The notes beneath the pieces were generated by a model. The model did no database searches, was not told the DNA's origin, and saw only the letters and a list, made by a program, of their open reading frames with translations. Source: Blautia luti (GTDB taxonomy: Bacteria > Bacillota > Clostridia > Lachnospirales > Lachnospiraceae). From it: a DNA stretch of 64,000 bases. Positions 6,995 to 16,125 of this stretch are shown here, piece after piece (the stretch's first letter is position 1; the number at the start of each line of letters is the position of its first letter). A program made the position numbers and the translations under genes. Location of the stretch: assembly GCF_033096465.1 (NCBI RefSeq), contig NZ_AP028156.1, positions 3,366,501-3,430,500 on the forward strand, read 5' to 3'.

Positions 6995-7921
6995 GTGGCT
7001 GAGATCATAACCGACACCTCCCAGAAAGAACTGAAAAAACATGGCAGCGATGAATTTCCTCTGCTTGTGAGCTATGAGAAGCTTTCCGGCTACAAATCCG
7101 GTTCTTTTCTGTGGCACTGGCATCCGGAAATAGAGATCACCCTTGTTCTGGAAGGCCAGATCCTTTATAAAGTACACCAATGCACTTATCATATGAACAC
7201 CGGTGATATTCTCCTTGGAAATGCCAATGTTCTCCACGCAGGTTTCATGGAAGATATGAAGGATGGCAAATATGTGTCCATCACTTTTCTGCCAAAGATC
7301 ATCTATGGAGCCTATGAAAGTGTACTGCGCAGAAAGTACGTAGAACCTTTTTTACAGAACTTTTCCATTCCGGCGATTTATATTGATCATTCACAACCCT
7401 GGCACAAGCTTTTCGCAGATTATGTAAAAGAGATCATTCGTCTGTATGAGGAAAAGAAGGAGTTCTATGAACTGGATATCACCGGAACCCTGCAGAAATT
7501 GTGGCGCTGTATGCTGCAGAACCTCCCCGGGGATCTTCCCTACACAGAACACAGTAAACTGGAGCGTAACCGGATGCGTGAGATTATGGATTATCTGGAA
7601 CATAATTACATGAACAAGATCCAGATGAAAGACATCGCAGAAGAGATCCATCTCTGTGAGAGCGAGTGCAGCCGGTTATTCAAGCGTTATATGAATGTTT
7701 CTTTATTTACATTCCTGCAAGAATACCGCGTAGAGCGAAGTCTGGAGTTTCTCCTCAGTTCCGGTGACAGCATCATGGAAGTAGCCCTGAAATCCGGCTT
7801 CACAGATTCCAATTACTATGCCAAAGTATTCTCCAGAATCAAAGGCTGCAGCCCACAGAAATACAGAAAACAAAACGTTACTGTTCACTCTGTGAACAAT
7901 AACAGCAAAACATCAATATGA
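6995..7921 (+). CDS. AraC-family transcriptional regulator with N-terminal cupin
   Basis: This 308-aa regulator has an N-terminal cupin-like sensing domain (His-containing WHWHPEIEITLV near residue 40) and a C-terminal double helix-turn-helix of about 100 residues. The second helix-turn-helix ends in the family signature around VALKSGFTDSNYYAKVFSR. The start is GTG at 6995 with AAAGGAG ten nt upstream. It is divergent from galK, so galactose or galactoside control is likely. The last codons run through a 27-nt palindromic repeat (7877-7903), giving a C-terminal tail (VTVHSVNNNSK) that is probably not part of the ancestral protein. Confidence 0.9.
   Translation: MAEIITDTSQKELKKHGSDEFPLLVSYEKLSGYKSGSFLWHWHPEIEITLVLEGQILYKVHQCTYHMNTGDILLGNANVLHAGFMEDMKDGKYVSITFLPKIIYGAYESVLRRKYVEPFLQNFSIPAIYIDHSQPWHKLFADYVKEIIRLYEEKKEFYELDITGTLQKLWRCMLQNLPGDLPYTEHSKLERNRMREIMDYLEHNYMNKIQMKDIAEEIHLCESECSRLFKRYMNVSLFTFLQEYRVERSLEFLLSSGDSIMEVALKSGFTDSNYYAKVFSRIKGCSPQKYRKQNVTVHSVNNNSKTSI
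7877..7903 (+). repeat. Dispersed palindrome, family 2, copy A
   Basis: This 27-nt palindrome (GTTACTGTTCAC, three-nt centre, GTGAACAATAAC) differs at four positions from the copy at 51566-51592. It encodes the C-terminal tail of the AraC-family protein. Confidence 0.6.
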
Positions 7922-8017
7922 ACCGTGATACCTGACTATATTGTCTTTTTCACGTTACTATGCTGCAATTTTTGCAGATTACTATAACTAAAAATATTTA
8001 ACGAAAGGAACAGAAAA

Positions 8018-8560
8018 ATGGAATTATTAAACGGACGTCCTGCTGATGAAGCCGGACGGTTGGAAAAGGAAATCCGCGTTTATGATCTGCTGGATTCTCT
8101 TGGGATTTCTTATCAGAGAGTAGACCATGAACCGGCAATGACAATCGAAGCCTGCCAGGATATTGACAAACTGATGGGAACACATATGTGTAAGAACCTG
8201 TTTCTCTGCAACAGACAGGAAACAGCTTTTTATCTCCTGCTGATGCCTGGTGATAAGAAATTTAAGACAAAAGAGCTTTCTTCTCAGATCAATACTGCAC
8301 GTCTTTCTTTTGCGAATGGAGCACACATGGAAGAATTACTGGACATCACACCAGGATCCGTAAGTGTTATGGGACTGATGAATGATAAGGATAACAAAGT
8401 ACAGCTTCTCATCGACGAAGACTTGCTGGAACATCCTTATCTCGGATGCCATCCATGTATTAATACTTCCAGCCTCTGTATCAAAACAGACGATATATTG
8501 AAAACATTTCTCCCGGCTGTACACCATGAACCGCGATATGTGAGGTTACTGGGAGAATAA
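8018..8560 (+). CDS. YbaK/ProX-type prolyl-tRNA editing protein (PrdX-like)
   Basis: This 180-aa protein of the YbaK/aminoacyl-tRNA deacylase family is of the free-standing type that hydrolyses mischarged Ala-tRNA(Pro). Features include the N-terminal DLLDSLGISYQRVDHEP segment, the conserved CKNLFLCNRQ region with its catalytic-site lysine, and the GCHPCINTSSL motif near the C-terminus. The ribosome binding site GAAAGGAAC precedes the ATG. It is a single gene between the AraC regulator and the convergent GH42 remnant. The function assignment is from family resemblance; cysteine or other amino acids as editing targets cannot be excluded. Confidence 0.85.
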   Translation: MELLNGRPADEAGRLEKEIRVYDLLDSLGISYQRVDHEPAMTIEACQDIDKLMGTHMCKNLFLCNRQETAFYLLLMPGDKKFKTKELSSQINTARLSFANGAHMEELLDITPGSVSVMGLMNDKDNKVQLLIDEDLLEHPYLGCHPCINTSSLCIKTDDILKTFLPAVHHEPRYVRLLGE

Positions 8561-8586
8561 GAAATAACCATACCCAAAACAAAAAA

Positions 8587-8626
8587 GATGCCGCCAGACC
8601 ATCAAAACAGATGATCAGGCGGCATC
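8587..8626 (-). terminator. Intrinsic terminator between convergent genes
   Basis: GATGCCGCC (8587-8595) pairs with GGCGGCATC (8618-8626). On the minus strand it is followed by six T's, so it serves mainly the GH42 side. Confidence 0.85.
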
Positions 8627-8635
8627 CTGTGCCAA

Positions 8636-10260
8636 TTATGCCTCTTCTACAATCTTAACATTCCATGGTGAAACTGTGACCGTCTCTCCGTCCTGTACAG
8701 CTTCTCCTGAAAATAATTCTGTTCCGTTTGCGCCGTGATATACCACGTTCTGCTCTTCTGCAGAGTAGTTCAGGATATATCTGACACATTTTCCCAGATC
8801 ATTGCTGCCTTTTCTTATGATCACCGGCCAGTTGTATTCCGGAATTTCTACTTCCACACTGTTAAGAGCTTCTGTGATCACTGCTTTTAAGGTGTTGTCA
8901 TCTGTCATGCAGCCGATGTAGATAGCAGTTCCTTTTCCATAATGGTTCTTGGTGATCGCTGCGTATTCCTTCCAATTATAATGGTCATAGGATGCAAGTA
9001 CCTCTGCTTCCTGAGGCATTAATAATTCCATAAATACTTTTGCTTCAGCTTTTTCATCTGCTCCCTTTGCAGTTCCATTGATAATGCTTCCTGACAGCCC
9101 TGTATTCTTCGGGAAAGTGAACTGCTGGTAGCTGATGCCGAAACATTTACTCAGAATATGGGGTTGCATTTCATGGCTTACTTTAACATTCTCATTTGCA
9201 AATGCGGTCTTGAACGTTGCCACCAATGTACCGCCATTTGCCGTGTACTGTTTCAGTTTTTCCAGCAGTTCATCCGGTGCGGCATAGAGTGCCGGAACAA
9301 AGATTGCTTTATACTGATCAAGATTATCAGATTCCGGCCATACGAAATCACACTCAATATTCATCTTAAACAGCGCATCATAAAGCCAGCGTACCACATC
9401 ATTATATCCAATGCCGTTATCTCCTGCTGCGGTTGCTTCGATTCCAAACCATTCAAGAGCTGTTAATGCTTCATTGCTTACAAGAATGGCAACATCATTT
9501 TTCTTCTTCAGATTTACCAAATGGCTTCCAAGCCTGGAGAATTCGTTTCCGATGATGCAGGCTTCACGGTATGGTGCATTCTCCTGCATGTCATGGCTGA
9601 GAAGTCCTCTCCAGTATGTCTCAAAAGAATTATGGATAGAATGCCAGTGCCAGTACATCACACTGTTTGCACCGCTTGCCAGATGACTGTATGCCTGAAG
9701 TCTGAGCTGTCCCTTATAAGGAGTCCATCCCGGATAACCCTGTGCTTCTGTTTCCAGAACAAGATAGTTATCTCTCTTTAAAGAACGTGTCATATCACCG
9801 CCAAATGCAATCTCTGCCCCTGTCAGATCATCCTGTGTTGGATGATAAATATCTGTGCCCGCAATCGTCAGTGCTTTCGCTGCATGATAATGGTTTACAT
9901 CAGGCTGTACTCCATAGGAATATCCCCGCCATTCAAAGTCAAAATTATGGGTGATAAACTGATCTTCTCTGCGGTATTCATTTACAATATCTGCCTGCCA
10001 GCCTAAAAACTCATCTACCAGTGTTCTCTGGAACTTCTCGAACTCTGCACCAAGGCTTCCATTGATAGTTCCTCTTACGTCTGGGAAATCTTCCCATGCA
10101 TTGATACGGTTACTCCAGTAATCCAGACCAAATTCATAATTCATGGCATCCAGATCATTATTGAATTTCTTACGGAGATATTTTACAAATTTCTCCTGAA
10201 CATTTTTACCTGCATTATCCTTTTGCCTACAGGCACTATAGCATATGCAAATCCGGAAAT
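8636..10260 (-). pseudogene. 5'-truncated GH42 beta-galactosidase
   Basis: The frame matches the C-terminal two thirds of a GH42 beta-galactosidase. The nucleophile region (LVLETEAQG), the TIM-barrel end with HWHS, a trimerisation-like Rossmann domain and the C-terminal beta domain are all recognisable. An ATG exists at 10144 (502 aa), but homology continues upstream in frame (CRQK, then QEKFVKYLRKKF, the GH42 Cys-rich zinc region). It stops where the LysR gene ends near 10290. The segment that should carry the acid/base Asn-Glu is absent, family members are near 650-700 aa, and the ATG has no ribosome binding site. It is therefore probably a non-functional remnant. Confidence 0.8.
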
Positions 10261-10293
10261 CAATATTCCTCTGCTTTCTGTAATTCTTTTTTA

Positions 10294-11229
10294 TTACTCC
10301 GCAGAAACAGTATTCTGCTCCAGGTATTTCTTCAGCGAAGAAACATACAAATTCCCCACCTTGCTGAGAATTGAATTCTTTCTGGTAATATATCCGATCT
10401 CCATGTCACTGTTCTGGTTCTGCTCATCCCCTTCGAAGGGAATTGCCAGATAGTCACTGCCATTCAGCTCCTCGCAGATGATTCCGGAACACAGGGTATA
10501 GCCATTAAGTCCTACCATCAGATTCAGCATAGTCGCCCGGTCCGAAGCCTTAACTGTTCTGGAATATTCATTGGTAGACAGAATTTCCTCTGACAGATAA
10601 AAACTGCTCTTATCTCCCTGTTCAAAGGACAGACAGGGATATTCTGCCAACTGGCTGTAGCTGATAGATTTCTCATTTGCCAGTGGATGATTTTTCCACA
10701 AATATACATATGCCTGACAGTCAATCAAATGATGAAACTCCAGATTCGCAGAGTGGAGAAGCTTTAACAGTGCCTTTCTGTTGAAATCACTGAGATAGAG
10801 TACTCCCACCTCGCTTTTCATGGTGCTGACGTCACTGATCACATCTGCAGTCTTTGTCTCCCTGATGGCAAATTCATATTCCGACACATCAAACTTCTGC
10901 ACCATATCCACGAATGCTTTCACTGCAAAAGAATAATGCTGGGTGGAAACGCCGAATTTCTTCTTATAGGAACCACCCTCACTGTATTTCTCAACCACAC
11001 TTTCATACTGTCCGTATATCTGACGGGCATACATCAGAAATTCTGTCCCGTCATTGGTCAGCGTCACACCACGGCCGCTACGGTTGAATATAATGATACC
11101 AAGCTCCTTCTCCAGCTCCTTCACTGCATTGGTCAGAGAAGGCTGGGAAATATACAACGCCTCCGCAGCTTTATTCAATGAACCGGTTTCGGAAATTGTG
11201 ATGATGTAATTCATCTGTGTTAATGTCAT
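10294..11229 (-). CDS. LysR-family transcriptional regulator
   Basis: This 311-aa LysR-type regulator has its helix-turn-helix at residues about 1-60 (NKAAEALYISQPSLTNAVKELE) followed by a full effector-binding domain. The ribosome binding site AAGGGAG is 6 nt before the ATG. It lies 29 nt downstream of the glycerate kinase gene on the same strand, so it is probably the last gene of a DUF3783-kinase-lysR operon and may autoregulate it. The partial LysR gene at the right edge of the window (63272-64000) is clearly a paralogue, sharing patterns such as S-x-QHY and LMVGLNGYT/FMLGLNAYT. The effector is unknown. Confidence 0.92.
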   Translation of the reverse strand: MTLTQMNYIITISETGSLNKAAEALYISQPSLTNAVKELEKELGIIIFNRSGRGVTLTNDGTEFLMYARQIYGQYESVVEKYSEGGSYKKKFGVSTQHYSFAVKAFVDMVQKFDVSEYEFAIRETKTADVISDVSTMKSEVGVLYLSDFNRKALLKLLHSANLEFHHLIDCQAYVYLWKNHPLANEKSISYSQLAEYPCLSFEQGDKSSFYLSEEILSTNEYSRTVKASDRATMLNLMVGLNGYTLCSGIICEELNGSDYLAIPFEGDEQNQNSDMEIGYITRKNSILSKVGNLYVSSLKKYLEQNTVSAE

Positions 11230-11258
11230 ATGGTTTCTCCCTTATATGATTAATTTTT

Positions 11259-12380
11259 CTATAGCAGTCTGAATACCTGCTCTGCAGTTGCAACCATATT
11301 TGCTTTTGCGGTGTCCGGATCCATTGCTTCTTCCAGCGTGGAAATTCCGCGTACAATTGGAAAGAAAGCATCTATTCCTGCTTCATTGCAGGCAACCGCC
11401 TCTTTCGTAACGCTTCCTGCAAATGCAATGGTTTTTGCACCATATTTCTTACCAAGCTTTGCAACACCAACCGGGGCTTTCCCCATGGCAGTCTGATGAT
11501 CCAGACAACCTTCGCCTGTTACAACCACATCTGCATCCTTCATCTCCTCTTCCACATGGACAGCATCCAGAATAAGCTGTATTCCCGGTGTCAGCTCTCC
11601 ATCCAGATAATTCAGAAATGCAAATCCAAGTCCGCCTGCCGCACCTGCACCTGCTGCATTCTGGTTATCTTTACCAATCACTTTGGCAGTAACCTCTGCA
11701 TAGTTTTTCATGCCTGCATCCAGAACCGGAAGGATATCGGGGGTAACTCCCTTCTGCGGTCCATAGATATATGTAGCTCCCTGAGAACCGCAGAGAGGAT
11801 TGGTCACATCACAGGCAATCCTGAAATTACACTGGGAAAGAAGTTCCTTCTTGTCTGAAATTTCTACAGATGCAATCCTTGCAAGTGCCTGTCCACCTTC
11901 CCCTACATCTTCTCCCTTTTCATCCAGAAATTTATATCCAAAGGCTCTCAGCATTCCCACTCCACCGTCATTAGTGGCGCTTCCGCCAATACCGATAATG
12001 AAGTTGCGGATACCTCTGCCGATTGCATGAAGGATCAGTTCTCCCACTCCATAGGTGGTAGCGGTCATAGGCTCCTTCTTATCTGAAAGTGTGATACCTG
12101 CTGCTGTTGCCATTTCCATGACTGCGGTATTACTTTCCCTGAGATATCCATAATATGCCTGAACCGGCTCATGATAAGGACCTGTAACTGTCACATCCAC
12201 ACGTTCTCCCTTCAGACCTTCGATCAGCGCATCCGTAGTTCCCTCTCCACCGTCAGCCAGAGGTTTTACGATCACTTCTGCGTCCTTTTTTGCTGCAAGA
12301 ATACCTGCTTTGACAGCCATTCCTGCTTCCATGGAAGTCATACTTCCCTTAAATGAATCAACTGCAACTACAACCTTCAT
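11259..12380 (-). CDS. glxK: Glycerate kinase (GarK/GlxK family)
   Basis: This 373-aa protein is full length for the glycerate kinase family, which phosphorylates D-glycerate to phosphoglycerate. The N-terminus VVVAVDSFKGSMTS and the internal GIGGSATNDGGVGML are hallmark segments. Further conserved parts are GAAGGLGFAF and VVTGEGCLDHQT. GGAGG is well placed before the ATG. It lies 42 nt after a DUF3783 gene and 29 nt before lysR on the same strand. A dicarboxylate-type symporter gene is divergent, which would suit uptake of a carboxylic acid substrate, though a link is not proven. Confidence 0.93.
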   Translation of the reverse strand: MKVVVAVDSFKGSMTSMEAGMAVKAGILAAKKDAEVIVKPLADGGEGTTDALIEGLKGERVDVTVTGPYHEPVQAYYGYLRESNTAVMEMATAAGITLSDKKEPMTATTYGVGELILHAIGRGIRNFIIGIGGSATNDGGVGMLRAFGYKFLDEKGEDVGEGGQALARIASVEISDKKELLSQCNFRIACDVTNPLCGSQGATYIYGPQKGVTPDILPVLDAGMKNYAEVTAKVIGKDNQNAAGAGAAGGLGFAFLNYLDGELTPGIQLILDAVHVEEEMKDADVVVTGEGCLDHQTAMGKAPVGVAKLGKKYGAKTIAFAGSVTKEAVACNEAGIDAFFPIVRGISTLEEAMDPDTAKANMVATAEQVFRLL

Positions 12381-12422
12381 AACTTAAACCTCCAACTATC
12401 CATGTTATTTACCAGGACTGCT

Positions 12423-12806
12423 CTAGGACGGATGATACATATTATGTTCTTTCTCCAGTTCTTTATAAAGCTGCATACAGTTCCAGTTCTGATTATGCTC
12501 CGTCAGAACTGCCTTATAATCCACAGGTGTACCTGCTTTCCGCAAGGTATAGAGCACCTGGTCAAACAGATTCCCGGTAATTCCTGCAAGGATCAGCATT
12601 TCCTTCTCCATCTGCTCCTGAGGGATCAGCGCTGATGGAATCTGCACCTGAGAAACCTCTTTCACTCCTGCCAGATATCCGATTGGCTGACTATAGTCCT
12701 GGGGTTCTACAGTTTTTAAACGTATCTTAAAAGGCAGTAATGCCATCTTTAACTTGCGAAGCTTCTGCTGATCCTGAAAATTTATTAATAAAATAGTTGG
12801 TTTCAT
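12423..12806 (-). CDS. DUF3783-family protein
   Basis: This 127-aa soluble protein of the DUF3783 family is common in Clostridia and of unknown function. Sequence features are a beta-strand start (PTILLINF), a charged middle and the conserved-looking MEKEMLILAGI segment. There is no signal peptide or membrane helix. AGAAGGAG precedes the ATG. It is the first gene of a probable operon with glycerate kinase and a LysR regulator, with its own promoter at 12906-12934. I cannot assign a role. Confidence 0.75.
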   Translation of the reverse strand: MKPTILLINFQDQQKLRKLKMALLPFKIRLKTVEPQDYSQPIGYLAGVKEVSQVQIPSALIPQEQMEKEMLILAGITGNLFDQVLYTLRKAGTPVDYKAVLTEHNQNWNCMQLYKELEKEHNMYHPS

Positions 12807-12905
12807 ATAAACACTCCTTCTGATACAAGTAAGTCCCCACCTACTACTTATTGCTCTTTACAATTGAAGCAGGGTCTTCCTTGATTTGATTAAATAATTA
12901 CAACT

Positions 12906-12934
12906 ATTATACCCTCTTCACCTGCACCTGACAA
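12906..12934 (-). promoter_or_regulatory. Promoter of the DUF3783-glycerate kinase operon
   Basis: On the minus strand TTGTCA (12934-12929) and TATAAT (12911-12906) are spaced 17 nt, about 100 nt before the DUF3783 start. The remaining 12.94-13.14 kb stretch is AT-rich and shows no gene. Confidence 0.7.
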
Positions 12935-13143
12935 TAACACATACTCTGTGCTTTCATCCATTCTCAACAAAACACCCTGCAGAATAAAAACATGCAAATT
13001 ACTGTTCACATACTACTCTCCCAAGACATACAAGTCAAAATCCCATTGCTACAGGCAATCTGGAATGAATTTTGACTGCGTTACTGAAAATGAAATAAAC
13101 AGTAATGTAAAAGACTGCTCAAATAAGAAAGCAACGGGAAATA

Positions 13144-13172
13144 TTGTAATTCACACACTATTGTGATAAAGT
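13144..13172 (+). promoter_or_regulatory. Promoter of the symporter gene
   Basis: TTGTAA (13144-13149) and TAAAGT (13167-13172) are spaced 17 nt. A small inverted repeat, CACTA (13156-13160) with TAGTG (13172-13176), spans the spacer and -10 box and could bind a regulator. Confidence 0.5.
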
Positions 13173-13225
13173 AGTGTCGTGCTATTTTTCATATCAGTAA
13201 ACGAAAATAAAGAGGGAGGGAACAA

Positions 13226-14449
13226 ATGAAAAAATTCTATTCGTGGTATAAAAAACATATTACCGCAGCAATCTTTACCGGTCTGATCCTTGGTATCATT
13301 ACCGGACTGTTTCTGGCAAACCGTTTCGAACCGGTACTTGCCATCACAAGCCTTATCGGAAGCATTTACATGAATGCCCTGAACATGATGATCTTTCCAC
13401 TGGTCTTCTGTTCCATTATCATGGGTATCTCCAGCATCGGTAATGCCCGCACAACCGGCAAGATCACAGCCGGCGCCATGATCTTTTTCCTGTGCACCAC
13501 AGCACTTGCCAGCCTGGCAGGACTGATCATCCCGCGACTGATCCATCTTGGCGAAGGTGTTAAATTCGAGATGGCAACTTCCGACATCCAGGCAACTGAG
13601 ATGACCAGCATTCTGGATACCATCAAAAACCTGATCCCATCCAATCCGGTTGCAGCTTTCGCAAACGGAAATATGCTTCAGGTACTTGTATTCGCAGTCA
13701 TCGTAGGCTTCACACTTATCGCCATCGGCGAAAAGGGTACTGCACTTCTGAAAGTCATCGATTCCTGTAACGAAGTCTGTCTGAAAGTCATCAGCACAGT
13801 TATGTACTTCACACCTATCGGTGTATTCTGTACTATCGTTCCTGTTGTAGAAGCCAACGGTACAGAAACCATCATTTCACTGGCAACTCAGCTGATCATC
13901 CTGTATGTGGCATTCTTCGGATTTGCCCTGGTCATTTACGGCGGCTCCGTGAAATTCATCGGCAAAGAAAACCCTGTGAAATTCTTCAAAGCAATGCTTC
14001 CTGCAGCTCTGAACGCATTCGGAACCTGTTCCAGTTCAGCGACCATTCCAATCAGTAAACAGCGTATGGAAGACGAAATGGGCGTATCCAACAAGATCAC
14101 AAATATTGCCATTCCTCTTGGCGCTACTGTAAACATGGATGCCGTATCCATCCTGATGTCATTCATGATCATGTTCTTCGCCAATGCATGCGGAATTAGC
14201 GTAAGCATTTCCATGATGATCATAATCCTTCTGGCAAACGTACTCCTGTCAGTAGGAACCCCGGGAATCCCGGGCGGTGCCATCGCATCCTTCGCAGCCC
14301 TGGCAACCATGGCAGGTCTGCCTGCAGGAGTTATGGGCGTTTACATCAGCATCAATACACTCTGCGACATGGGTGCAACCTGCGTTAATGTTATCGGAGA
14401 CATGGCAGGATGTGTGGTCCTTAAGGAGAAGATTAAATTAGAAGATTAA
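13226..14449 (+). CDS. Dicarboxylate/amino acid:cation symporter (DAACS family)
   Basis: This 407-aa transporter of the Glt/DctA/SstT family moves anionic amino acids or dicarboxylates with Na+ or H+ across the cytoplasmic membrane. It has about eight transmembrane helices plus two re-entrant hairpins. The Ser-rich hairpin motif (CSSSATIP), the unwound TM7 motif (VNMDAVS, NMDGT-like), the second hairpin (TPGIPGGA) and the TM8 binding helix (DMGATCVNVIGD) are present in order. In TM8 the position usually Arg in glutamate carriers or Thr/Ser in neutral ones appears as Thr-Cys, so a neutral or hydroxylated substrate is possible. GAGGGAGG precedes the ATG. It is a single gene with its own promoter and terminator. 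Confidence 0.92.
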   Translation: MKKFYSWYKKHITAAIFTGLILGIITGLFLANRFEPVLAITSLIGSIYMNALNMMIFPLVFCSIIMGISSIGNARTTGKITAGAMIFFLCTTALASLAGLIIPRLIHLGEGVKFEMATSDIQATEMTSILDTIKNLIPSNPVAAFANGNMLQVLVFAVIVGFTLIAIGEKGTALLKVIDSCNEVCLKVISTVMYFTPIGVFCTIVPVVEANGTETIISLATQLIILYVAFFGFALVIYGGSVKFIGKENPVKFFKAMLPAALNAFGTCSSSATIPISKQRMEDEMGVSNKITNIAIPLGATVNMDAVSILMSFMIMFFANACGISVSISMMIIILLANVLLSVGTPGIPGGAIASFAALATMAGLPAGVMGVYISINTLCDMGATCVNVIGDMAGCVVLKEKIKLED

Positions 14450-14493
14450 GCAACCCCTAAATCTGTTGTTTCCAATCGACTTAACGCAAAAAA

Positions 14494-14536
14494 GCTGCTG
14501 TGCATTTCTATAACTGAAACGCACAGCAACTTTTTT
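14494..14536 (+). terminator. Symporter terminator (bidirectional)
   Basis: GCTGCTGTGC (14494-14503) faces GCACAGCAAC (14521-14530), followed by six T's. A's on the 5' side allow use from the GH32 side as well. Confidence 0.88.
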
Positions 14537-14615
14537 ATTTACAGCAATCTCTTCGTCACGTTACTCTACACCGAATAACTGCTCCACGGTTTATCGGTTA
14601 AATTGCTGTCTGTCT

Positions 14616-16007
14616 CTATTTCTTTAATCCGGTTGTAACCTTACAGTTAGTTACTTTCAGGCTTCCTTCAGAAGCAAAGAGTGACAGACTTTCTCCCGGA
14701 CGTTTATATGCTCTTGCATTTAATGCAACACCGTCTACATAGATTGTAGCAATTGTATCATCTACGATCATTTTGATATTGTATTTCTTACCAGGTACCA
14801 GTTCCAGCGGTCTCTCCAGTCCGATATTCTGGTTTGCAGGCCATGGCCAATTTGGTTTTTTCTCAAATACATATCTGTCTTCTGTTACATTAAATACGAA
14901 CTGGTAAGACTCAGCTTTATCCTCATCTTCATAGAATCTCACACCGAAAGTTCTAGTTCCTTCTGTGAATTCCACATCTGCTTCGAATTTGAAGATATCT
15001 CCTGTATCTTTTGCAACTACTTTTTCTGTACTCTTAGTTGGAGTATCAATTACAAAATCTTCTGTCTTTTCTTCTTTATCAAATGCATTCCATACAGTTT
15101 CCGGAATTCTTACACCAAGGGTTCCATCTTCTCTCTGGTAAACCTCATGTGCCATAAATGTTCCTGCCCAGATGAAGTTATTGTCATCATCATCCTGATC
15201 CTTGGTAGCAACCCAGCCAAAGAGGATTCTCTGTCCGTTCAGTTCAAAAGTACGTCCTGCATAATAAGATCTGCCGTCAAATGCATCATCTTTCGGTGCG
15301 ATCCATGGACCTTCCAGACTCTTGCTCATACGGTATACCATTTTACTTCTGTCACTGTATTCTGTCACAATATGATACCACCAGTCACCAATCTTAAATA
15401 AGTCTGGCATCTCATGCATAGTATAGAGATCCGGTGCCCAGAAATCTCCTTCAAACTTCCAGTTTTTCAGGTCTTTAGATGTGAATTTAACAGTTCTTCC
15501 TGTCTGTCTTGTCTTTGGTCCCTGTAATCTTGCACCAAGAATCAGCAGATACTGATCATTTTCCTCATCGCGGATCACCCATGGATCTCTCCAGTCATCC
15601 GGGTCATAGCCTTCCTGTGGAGTGAAGGTAAGTGCATCCTGAGTTTTGTGCCATGTTACAAGATCATCGCTGTATGCATGCATCAGAACCTGAGATGGTT
15701 TTCCAAGTGCCGGATAATCACGGTTATAACCTGTATAGAAAATATGATACTGTCCTTCTGCCTCGAAAACACTTCCTGCAAAGATAAACTGATCCTGCTC
15801 TTCATCTGTTCCTCTCGGAATTGCCACACCTTTATCTTCGTAATGTACAAAATCAGAAGTTGTTGCCAGATCCCAGCCAAATGGTTCTCCAAATGGTCCC
15901 GGTTTTCTGGTATCTCTCTGATGATATAAATAGAATTTATCTCCATGTCCAAATGGCATGCAATCGCCAAACCATGTTCCCGGGAACTGATAGTATAATT
16001 TCTGCAT
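14616..16007 (-). CDS. GH32-type beta-fructosidase
   Basis: This 463-aa enzyme has the five-bladed clan GH-J fold with a C-terminal beta-sandwich and should hydrolyse sucrose or fructo-oligosaccharides. The three acidic positions are recognisable: D15 (GDCMPF, replacing the usual NDPNG), D141 in RDP, and E199 in EMPD (for ECPD). There is no signal peptide, so it is cytoplasmic, acting on sugar imported by the adjacent ABC transporter. AAAGGAG precedes the ATG. The divergent nucleophile motif points to a less studied GH32 subgroup; a GH43-like or levan-oligosaccharide specificity is an alternative. It is the last gene of the locus. Confidence 0.82.
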   Translation of the reverse strand: MQKLYYQFPGTWFGDCMPFGHGDKFYLYHQRDTRKPGPFGEPFGWDLATTSDFVHYEDKGVAIPRGTDEEQDQFIFAGSVFEAEGQYHIFYTGYNRDYPALGKPSQVLMHAYSDDLVTWHKTQDALTFTPQEGYDPDDWRDPWVIRDEENDQYLLILGARLQGPKTRQTGRTVKFTSKDLKNWKFEGDFWAPDLYTMHEMPDLFKIGDWWYHIVTEYSDRSKMVYRMSKSLEGPWIAPKDDAFDGRSYYAGRTFELNGQRILFGWVATKDQDDDDNNFIWAGTFMAHEVYQREDGTLGVRIPETVWNAFDKEEKTEDFVIDTPTKSTEKVVAKDTGDIFKFEADVEFTEGTRTFGVRFYEDEDKAESYQFVFNVTEDRYVFEKKPNWPWPANQNIGLERPLELVPGKKYNIKMIVDDTIATIYVDGVALNARAYKRPGESLSLFASEGSLKVTNCKVTTGLKK

Positions 16008-16125
16008 AGTCTTAATCTCCTTTTTTATACTTTATTTCACTTTACAGGCCTGCTTGTACTTTTCCGGCAAACCTGTTATTTACTCATAAATCAAACTACT
16101 GTTATCAGGTAATTCTTGCATATTA

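Noticed and set aside
12948..13166. Short plus-strand frame in the symporter upstream region
   Set aside because: No ribosome binding site, composition typical of AT-rich spacer.
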